Assembly (NCBI RefSeq): GCF_000014045.1
Contig: NC_008209.1
Span: 2,751,001-2,815,000 of the forward strand
Direction of reading: 5' to 3'
Origin: Roseobacter denitrificans OCh 114
Lineage (GTDB): Bacteria > Pseudomonadota > Alphaproteobacteria > Rhodobacterales > Rhodobacteraceae
DNA: 64,000 bases
In this document: positions 18,884 through 25,032 of the stretch, one piece after another
Layout of the letters: each line of letters starts with the position of its first letter
Numbering within the stretch: the first letter of the stretch is position 1
Notes under the pieces: generated by a model
What the model saw: only the letters and a program-made list of their open reading frames with translations
Databases searched by the model: none
What the model was told of the DNA's origin: nothing
Translations under genes and position numbers: made by a program

Positions 18884-19855
18884 TTAGCCCAGCGTCCAGG
18901 GCAGTTTATCCAAATCCACATTGCCACCGGTGATGATCACCCCCACGCGCTTGCCCCGGAAAACCTCCGGGTTGCGCAGGATTGTGGCCATCGGCACGGC
19001 ACAGCTTGGCTCAATCACGATTTTCATCCGTTCCCATGTCAGCTTCATCGCGTCGATAATCTCTTGCTCAGACGCGGTCAGCACATCCGTCACAAAACTG
19101 GACACAAAGTGCCACGTGTTCTCCTTCAGGGGCACCTTAAGCCCGTCAGCGACGGTCACAGGCGCGTCATCGGCAATGATATGCCCGGCCCGGAACGAAC
19201 GCGCCGCGTCATCGGCCTGATCCGGCTCCGCTGCGTATATCTCGATCTCGGGCGCGCGGTTTGACAGGGTCAGACAGGTGCCCGAAATCATGCCACCTCC
19301 GCCAATCGGCGCGATAACCGCATCCATATTCTCAACCTGCGACAACATTTCAAGCGAACAGGTCGCCTGCCCAGCGATCACGCGCGGATCGTTATAGGGA
19401 TGCACAAAATTCGCGCCCGTCGCCGCCTGCACTTCGGCAAAAACCGCTTCGCGGCTGGTGGTTGAGGGTTCGCATTCGGTGATGATCCCGCCATAGCCCC
19501 GCACGGCTGCCTTTTTCGCTTCGGGGGCGGTACGCGGCATCACCACATGACACGGAATACCGCGCCGCCCTGCCGCATAGGACAAGGACAAGGCGTGGTT
19601 GCCCGATGAATGCGTCGCCACACCTTTTTCAGCCATCTCGTCGCTGAGGCCAAAGACGGCGTTGGACGCCCCCCGCACCTTGAAGGCACCGGCCTTTTGG
19701 AAGTTTTCGCATTTGAAAAACAACTCCGCCCCGGTCAGCGCATTGAAATACGACGACGTCAGAATGGGTGTTTCGTGGATATAGGGTTTGATCCGGTCAT
19801 GCGCGGTGCGCACGTCCTCAAGTGTCAGATCCGACCCGGTCATAGCATCCAGCAT
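18884..19855 (-). CDS. bhcB: beta-Hydroxyaspartate dehydratase
   Basis: This fold-type II PLP enzyme, related to serine/threonine dehydratase, has 323 residues. It removes water from beta-hydroxyaspartate to give iminosuccinate. Visible are the PLP lysine motif FQKAGAFKVRGA, the asparagine loop SSGNHALSLSYAAG and the phosphate-binding GGGGMISG. The start at ATG 19855 has GGGAGGGCGAG in front and follows the bhcA stop by 10 bases; a longer frame into bhcA is not used. Confidence 0.94.
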   Translation of the reverse strand: MLDAMTGSDLTLEDVRTAHDRIKPYIHETPILTSSYFNALTGAELFFKCENFQKAGAFKVRGASNAVFGLSDEMAEKGVATHSSGNHALSLSYAAGRRGIPCHVVMPRTAPEAKKAAVRGYGGIITECEPSTTSREAVFAEVQAATGANFVHPYNDPRVIAGQATCSLEMLSQVENMDAVIAPIGGGGMISGTCLTLSNRAPEIEIYAAEPDQADDAARSFRAGHIIADDAPVTVADGLKVPLKENTWHFVSSFVTDVLTASEQEIIDAMKLTWERMKIVIEPSCAVPMATILRNPEVFRGKRVGVIITGGNVDLDKLPWTLG

Positions 19856-19865
19856 CTCGCCCTCC

Positions 19866-21056
19866 CTATGCAGCAGATTTGATGGCAGCACCGGATTTGG
19901 AGCGGAAATGCTCTTGCGCCGCCGCCACACCACTGCCCAATTCAATCGGGTAATCAAGGTCTGCCATCGCCATCTCGATCGTCGCCAGACCTGAAAGCAC
20001 CATCACATCCGTCAGGCTGCCAAGATGTCCGATGCGGAAGGCCTTGCCATTCATCTCCCCAAGCCCCACGCCGAAAGACACGCCGTATTGGTTGAACGCC
20101 TGATCCGTCAGCGCATTACTGTCAAAACCCTCGGGCACGTAGATCGCACTTACCGTGTCGGAATAGAGCGACGGGTTTTGCGCGACAAGCTCAAGACCCC
20201 ATGCCTTGACTGCGCAGCGTACACCCTCGGCAAGGCGTGTATGACGGGCATAGACGTTGTCCAATCCTTCCTCGAACAACATCTTGAGGCTTTCGCGCAT
20301 CCCGTAGATCAATTGCAGCGGCGGCGTATACGGGAAACCACCCGATGCATTGGCCCCCATCATGTCCCTGAAATCAAAGAAGGTACGCGGCAGGCTTGCG
20401 GTCTGCATCGCGGCCAGTGCCTTTTCACTGACGCCGAGAATGGCCATGCCCGTCGCCAGCATGAAGCCTTTTTGCGAACCCGACACGGCGATATCGACGC
20501 CCCAAGCATCCATCTCAAACGGCATGGAAGCAAGCGAGCTGACGCAATCCACGAAAAGCAGCGCCGGATGCGCGGACGCATCCATCGCGGCGCGCACTCC
20601 GGCGACGTCGGATTTGACGCCGGTCGCGGTTTCGTTGTGCGTCACCAATACGGCCTTGATCGCATGTGATTTATCGTCGCTCAGTGACGCTTCGAATTTA
20701 TCGGCAGGCGCGCCCGTGCCCCAAGGGCACTCGATGACCTGAACATCCAGCCCATGCCGTTCGCACATGTCAATCCAGCGGTGGCTGAACATGCCATAAC
20801 GCGCCACAAGAACCTTGTCGCCCGGGCTGAGCGTGTTGCACAGCGCCGCCTCCCAGCCCCCTGTCCCACTGGCGGGAAAGGTAATGACGCGACCGGAGGT
20901 CGTGCCGAAGACTTTCTTCGTGTCCTGCAGGACAGGCGCAAATGTGTCCACAAAATCAGGTGCGCGGTGGTCGCGGGTCTGAACCTGCATCGCGGCCCGC
21001 AAACGATCCGGAATATTTGTAGGCCCCGGAATAAACACTGGATTTTGGTCTGACAT
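19866..21056 (-). CDS. bhcA: L-Aspartate-glyoxylate aminotransferase
   Basis: This class V PLP aminotransferase of 396 residues transfers the amino group of aspartate to glyoxylate, giving oxaloacetate and glycine. It starts with the family's FIPGPTNIPDRLRAAM and has the PLP lysine in VSGSQKGFMLATG. AGGAGG stands about 8 bases before the ATG. It is the first gene of bhcABCD, driven from the AT-rich intergenic region shared with bhcR. Serine-glyoxylate aminotransferase is the nearest look-alike. Confidence 0.95.
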   Translation of the reverse strand: MSDQNPVFIPGPTNIPDRLRAAMQVQTRDHRAPDFVDTFAPVLQDTKKVFGTTSGRVITFPASGTGGWEAALCNTLSPGDKVLVARYGMFSHRWIDMCERHGLDVQVIECPWGTGAPADKFEASLSDDKSHAIKAVLVTHNETATGVKSDVAGVRAAMDASAHPALLFVDCVSSLASMPFEMDAWGVDIAVSGSQKGFMLATGMAILGVSEKALAAMQTASLPRTFFDFRDMMGANASGGFPYTPPLQLIYGMRESLKMLFEEGLDNVYARHTRLAEGVRCAVKAWGLELVAQNPSLYSDTVSAIYVPEGFDSNALTDQAFNQYGVSFGVGLGEMNGKAFRIGHLGSLTDVMVLSGLATIEMAMADLDYPIELGSGVAAAQEHFRSKSGAAIKSAA

Positions 21057-21261
21057 GGCGAACTCCTCCTGATCTGCGGCAATGGATACACCACATATCC
21101 ATGTTTTTCAATTTTCTCGAAATAGTTTTTCATTATAGGAATGAATTTCCCAATTACCTGTATTTATTTGGATATTTTCTTTTCATTATTTTCCATTTTC
21201 GCAATTTGGAAATTATTTTTATTTCTGATACGATATTAGGGCAAACAGCCAGGGTATCCCC
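21057..21261. promoter_or_regulatory. Divergent bhcA/bhcR promoter region, strongly AT-rich
   Basis: The 205 bases between bhcA and bhcR are far richer in A and T than the surrounding coding sequence, especially 21100-21245. They contain the inverted repeat TTTCCA (21190-21195) / TGGAAA (21207-21212) with an 11-base spacer. IclR regulators usually bind such imperfect palindromes. Both promoters and the BhcR site should lie here; the exact boxes are not certain. Confidence 0.6.
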
Positions 21262-22119
21262 ATGAACACACAGAAAAGGCCGCGCGGTCGCCCGAAATCG
21301 CAGTTCAAGGAAAGCACCGCCGGTACGATGCAATCGCTGGATCGTGCCTTGGGTGTTCTGGTGGCGGTGGCCAAGTCGGAACAGGCGACGCTGACCGACC
21401 TGTCGCTTTCGCTCGGTGTGCCGACGGCCACCACGCACCGCATTCTGACGACGCTGCAAAAACACCGTTTTGTTGCCTTCAACGAAGAACACCAAAGCTG
21501 GAGCATCGGGATCGAAGCCTACCGTACCGGTGCCTCCTTCATGAACCGGACCAGCCTGACCGAAGTGAGCCGCCCGATCATGCGCTTGCTGATGGAAAAG
21601 ACGGGGGAGACCGCCAACCTTGCCATCCCGGACGGAGCTGAAGTCGTCTTTGTTGAACAGATCGAAACGCTCCACCCGATCCGCGCGTTTTTCGCACGGG
21701 GCGCACGCACGTCGATGCACGCTTCTGGCATTGGCAAGGCCATTCTGTCCACGATGAGCGAAGAACACGTCAGGCGACTGCTTATCTCGTCAGGCTTGCA
21801 GGCTTTTACGGACAATACGCTCACATCCCCGGCATCGCTCTTTGCCGACCTCACCGAGACGCGGGCGCGCGGCTATTCCTATGATCGCGAAGAACGTTAC
21901 CTCGGCATGTCCTGCATCGGCAGTGCGATTTTCGACGAGCGCGGTGAGGCCTGTGGGGGCGTATCCATCTCAGGGCCAAGCACGCGGTTTGACAGCCTGC
22001 GTGTTCCTGAACTGGGGGCCATCGTGGCCGAGGCTGCAGGGCAGATTTCGCAACTCATCGGCGGGCGCGGCCGGGAGCCTGCATCAAGCCTGCCTGCCTC
22101 AAACACCCCCACGGCGTGA
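21262..22119 (+). CDS. bhcR: IclR-family regulator of the beta-hydroxyaspartate cycle
   Basis: The 285-residue protein has an N-terminal helix-turn-helix (TLTDLSLSLGVPTATTHRILTTLQKHRFV) and the IclR effector domain (HASGIGKAILSTMSE, GYSYDREERYLGMSCIGSAIFDERG). An Arg/Lys-rich N-terminal arm (TQKRPRGRPKSQ) precedes it and resembles an AT-hook, which fits the AT-rich target region. It is divergent to bhcA, as in the described bhc clusters, where BhcR responds to glyoxylate. The start has AGGG upstream. Confidence 0.93.
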   Translation: MNTQKRPRGRPKSQFKESTAGTMQSLDRALGVLVAVAKSEQATLTDLSLSLGVPTATTHRILTTLQKHRFVAFNEEHQSWSIGIEAYRTGASFMNRTSLTEVSRPIMRLLMEKTGETANLAIPDGAEVVFVEQIETLHPIRAFFARGARTSMHASGIGKAILSTMSEEHVRRLLISSGLQAFTDNTLTSPASLFADLTETRARGYSYDREERYLGMSCIGSAIFDERGEACGGVSISGPSTRFDSLRVPELGAIVAEAAGQISQLIGGRGREPASSLPASNTPTA

Positions 22120-22242
22120 CCCACAACCGCGCGGTGTAATCACCGATTTGCGACGTGCAACCTCTTGTTTGCACACAACGAATACCTAAATTATTCTCAT
22201 ATAAACCTGTCATCAAAAATCAAACACAAGTCAGGGCGCAAC

Positions 22243-22914
22243 ATGGGAACCAAGCAAGCCAACCGGATTGCCGATGCTTTGGAAGAAATGGTTTTCACCG
22301 GCCAGTTCCGCGAAGGCGAGCGGTTGGACGAGATGCGTCTGGCGAAGAAATTCGGCGTATCCCGCACCCCTGTGCGCGAGGCATTGCAGCGCCTTGTCGC
22401 AACGGATCTGGCAGCACAATTACCCCGACGCGGTGTCTTTGTGCGCCAACCCAATTCGATCACGCTGATCGAAATGTTTGAAACCATGGCCGAGGTCGAA
22501 GGCGTGTGCGGGCGGCTTGCTGCGCAGCGCATGACCGCCGAGGGCCTTGCCACGCTTGAGACCCTGAATGGCCTATGTCTTGACGCCATCGAACGGGACG
22601 ACGCGGACAGCTATTCACACCACAACGAGAGCTTTCACCATCTGATTTACCGTTCCGCCGGAAACTCCTTTCTGGAAGGTGAAGCACTGCGGCTTTATCG
22701 CCGTCTAAAGCCGTTCAGACGGGTACAGTTCCAGTTGCGCGGGCGTATGCAGGACTCGGTTCAGGAACACGAAGCGCTGATCGAGGCCTTCGCCAGCGGG
22801 AATGCGGAGCGCGCCTGCGACATTCTGCGCTCCCACGTCGGAAGCCAGGGCGAGCGGTTTTTTCACCAGATGGCGCAACTGCGTCGCAACCCGGACATCC
22901 GGATCGCGAGCTAG
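22243..22914 (+). CDS. GntR-family (FadR/FCD type) transcriptional regulator
   Basis: The 223-residue protein has a winged helix-turn-helix (LAKKFGVSRTPVREALQRLVATDLAAQLPRRGVFV) and an all-helical FCD domain with the metal/ligand His pattern HHNESFHHLIY. ATG 22243 follows AGGGCGCAAC; an upstream in-frame extension to 22165 lacks similarity. It lies 123 bases after bhcR in the same direction. Regulation of glycolate or glyoxylate supply is a reasonable guess from position only. Confidence 0.85.
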   Translation: MGTKQANRIADALEEMVFTGQFREGERLDEMRLAKKFGVSRTPVREALQRLVATDLAAQLPRRGVFVRQPNSITLIEMFETMAEVEGVCGRLAAQRMTAEGLATLETLNGLCLDAIERDDADSYSHHNESFHHLIYRSAGNSFLEGEALRLYRRLKPFRRVQFQLRGRMQDSVQEHEALIEAFASGNAERACDILRSHVGSQGERFFHQMAQLRRNPDIRIAS

Positions 22915-23028
22915 TGCGTCTGACGACATATCTGAGACATCACGAAGCATGTAACGCGTTGAAGTCTTTGATTTCGGTCAGCGTTACGCGGTTCAGGTTT
23001 ATCGCATGACGCCTTAAGGCGCTACGCC
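22915..23028. other. Convergent intergenic region with palindromes
   Basis: It lies between the GntR gene and the end of the formate dehydrogenase operon. CGCCTTAAGGCG (23010-23021) is a perfect 12-base palindrome a few bases past the last small gene of the operon. GTAACGC (22951-22957) pairs with GCGTTAC (22981-22987). They may take part in ending transcription from both sides, but no T-run is present. Confidence 0.4.
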
Positions 23029-23154
23029 TCAATCCAGCCGGACGGAGTCGCCCGTTGTCTGGGCCTGCGAAGAAAACCCCAATTCCGGCAAGACGTAGCT
23101 GGCCGTGACCGCGATCACACCCATCGTTGCAAAGGCGAGGAAAATCTCTCTCAT
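23029..23154 (-). CDS. 41-residue single-span membrane peptide at the end of the formate dehydrogenase operon
   Basis: ATG 23154 overlaps the stop of the cytochrome b subunit gene (ATGA), and the frame encodes 41 residues ending in TGA at 23031-23029. The peptide starts MREIFLAFATMGVIAVTASYV, a hydrophobic segment long enough to cross the membrane, followed by a short polar tail. Translational coupling to the gamma subunit suggests it is made with the enzyme and may be a small subunit or assembly factor, but I know no function. A signal peptide of a tiny secreted protein is an alternative reading. Confidence 0.65.
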   Translation of the reverse strand: MREIFLAFATMGVIAVTASYVLPELGFSSQAQTTGDSVRLD

Positions 23155-24341
23155 GATGGCCTCCCCGCTTGCGCTTCCTTGGCTTTGACCTCTTCGACCC
23201 AAAGGCTGTGGTGCTCGCGCGCCCATTGCTCTTCGACTTCGCCCGATCCCATGGCGTCATAGGCACCCTCCATGCCGACCGACCCGATATAGATATGCGC
23301 AATCACAATCGCAAAGAGGATGAAGCTGACGATCGAATGCCAGAGCTGCGCATATTGCATTTCCGTATGCGGCGCGAGGTCTGTGTTCAATTCGCCCAAC
23401 CCGATCAACTGGGGGATGCCAAAATCGTTCAGCTTGGCAAATGTCGCGGCAAACATGGGCAGTTCGAACGGGAACAACAAAGACAAACCAGAGGCCGAGA
23501 TAGAGCCCCCCAGAACGATCACGGACCAGAAGATGAACTTCTGACCGGCGTTGAACTTCTTGGCCGGCGGGTGCCCCCCGCCGAAGATACCGCCCCCCTT
23601 GCGCAGCCAGTAGATGTCAGAGCGGTGCGGCAGGTTGTGCACGACCCAGAGGAAAAAAATCATGACGATGGCCAGCATGAACGCCCATGACACGTTGTTA
23701 TGTATCCACTTGGCGCCAATCGCGATGGTCGAGAACGCCTCCGGCCCCAAGGCAGGGATCAGGAATTGGCGACCCAATAGCGATATGACCCCTGTAAGAC
23801 CCAGCAGAATAAACGACCCGGCCAAGAGCCAATGGGCGAAGCGTTCAATGGATTTGAAGCGCAGGATCGTCCTGCCGGTTCTTTCCCCGTCAATGCGGAT
23901 GCGCCCGCGGATCAGGTAGAACAGCACCAGCGCGCCCATCGTAACCAGGATCAGGCCGAAGCCATAGGTCGTCAGCGGCCCTTCGCGGAACTGCAACCAC
24001 CACATGCCCGTATCCTGGATGAGAACCGTTGCTGCGGGGTGTTGTATCTGCGTGGTAATATCCGCGCTGTCAAAGCGCAGCGCGCGCCACAGGTCCGGGT
24101 CAGACGCGCCGCCAAGCGTGCCCAGTTGCTCTGTCGTTGGTTTTGCCGCGGCGGGGTTCCCGGTCAGGCCGCTTCGGAATTCATTCCCGACCTTGAGACC
24201 TTCCTGGCGCTTCATGATGTCTTCGAGCGTTGTCGCCCCCCCGGTCGCGGAGCGGTCGGTTTCGCCAACAGGTGCTTCCTGTGCAAAGGCAGGAAAGCAC
24301 AGGGAAAAAGTAATCAACAAAGCGTAGATCTGACGCAGCAT
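23151..24341 (-). CDS. Formate dehydrogenase cytochrome b556 (gamma) subunit
   Basis: This integral membrane di-haem cytochrome b subunit passes electrons from FdhAB to quinone. At 396 residues it is longer than the roughly 210-residue E. coli FdnI. The extra part is an N-terminal signal peptide (LITFSLCFPAFAQ) plus a region of about 90 residues before a first extra membrane span at about 122-143. Further spans and haem-type His residues follow (FAHWLLAGSFILLGLTGV; HNNVSWAFMLAIVMIFFLWVVHNLPH; LWHSIVSFILFAIVIAHIYIGS). It is 79 bases after FdhB and overlaps the small peptide gene downstream. Confidence 0.93.
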   Translation of the reverse strand: MLRQIYALLITFSLCFPAFAQEAPVGETDRSATGGATTLEDIMKRQEGLKVGNEFRSGLTGNPAAAKPTTEQLGTLGGASDPDLWRALRFDSADITTQIQHPAATVLIQDTGMWWLQFREGPLTTYGFGLILVTMGALVLFYLIRGRIRIDGERTGRTILRFKSIERFAHWLLAGSFILLGLTGVISLLGRQFLIPALGPEAFSTIAIGAKWIHNNVSWAFMLAIVMIFFLWVVHNLPHRSDIYWLRKGGGIFGGGHPPAKKFNAGQKFIFWSVIVLGGSISASGLSLLFPFELPMFAATFAKLNDFGIPQLIGLGELNTDLAPHTEMQYAQLWHSIVSFILFAIVIAHIYIGSVGMEGAYDAMGSGEVEEQWAREHHSLWVEEVKAKEAQAGRPS

Positions 24342-24420
24342 GTTTTTATCCTATCCAAGATAGCGAGGGGCGGCCCTCAGCAGAACCGCCCCCAGTTAGG
24401 TATTGCGACAAAGGGGCCTG

Positions 24421-25017
24421 TCAGCCGCCTTTTTGGTCGTATGCCGTGCCCCAGCCCCATGCGCCGGAGCCAAAGCCACGCGCCACGACGCGCTCGCGGT
24501 AGATGCCCGCGACAACGTCGCCATCACCGGCCAGAAGCGCCTTGGTGGCGCACATCTCGGCGCAGATCGGCAGCTTGCCTTCCGCGATCCGGTTGCGGCC
24601 ATACTTCTGGAATTCGGCGGTGGAGTGGTTTTCTTCGGGACCGCCTGCGCAGAAGGTACATTTGTCCATCTTGCCACGGGATCCGAAGTTGCCCGCCTGC
24701 GGGAACTGGGGTGCGCCGAAGGGGCATGCATAAAAGCAGTACCCGCAGCCGATGCACAGGTCCTTGGAGTGCAGGACCACGCCCTCTTCGTTCTGGTAGA
24801 AACAATCCACCGGACAGACGGCCATGCAAGGCGCGTCTGAACAGTGCATGCAGGCGACGGAGATCGACCGTTCACCCGGCTTGCCGTCATTCAGGGTGAC
24901 GACCTTCCGGCGGTTGATGCCCCACGGCACTTCGTGCTCGTTCTTACAGGCGGTGACACAGGCGTTGCACTCAATGCAGCGTTCAGCGTCGACGAGAAAT
25001 TTTGCTCTAGCGGCCAT
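24421..25017 (-). CDS. fdhB: Formate dehydrogenase iron-sulfur (beta) subunit
   Basis: This electron-transfer subunit of 198 residues carries four [4Fe-4S] clusters. The Cys groups are CIECNACVTAC (residues 14-24), CMHCSDAPCMAVCPVDC, CIGCGYCFYACPFG and a split set CTFC ... CAEMC. It has no export signal of its own and would ride through the Tat system with FdhA. It starts 15 bases after the fdhA stop. The short form without a C-terminal anchor is that of three-subunit FDHs using a separate cytochrome b. Confidence 0.95.
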   Translation of the reverse strand: MAARAKFLVDAERCIECNACVTACKNEHEVPWGINRRKVVTLNDGKPGERSISVACMHCSDAPCMAVCPVDCFYQNEEGVVLHSKDLCIGCGYCFYACPFGAPQFPQAGNFGSRGKMDKCTFCAGGPEENHSTAEFQKYGRNRIAEGKLPICAEMCATKALLAGDGDVVAGIYRERVVARGFGSGAWGWGTAYDQKGG

Positions 25018-25032
25018 TGTTCATGTCCTCCC

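Noticed and set aside
22951..23021. Bidirectional intrinsic terminator between the GntR gene and the FDH operon
   Set aside because: Palindromes are present but neither strand has a T-run, and the larger stem has a long loop; described only as an intergenic element.
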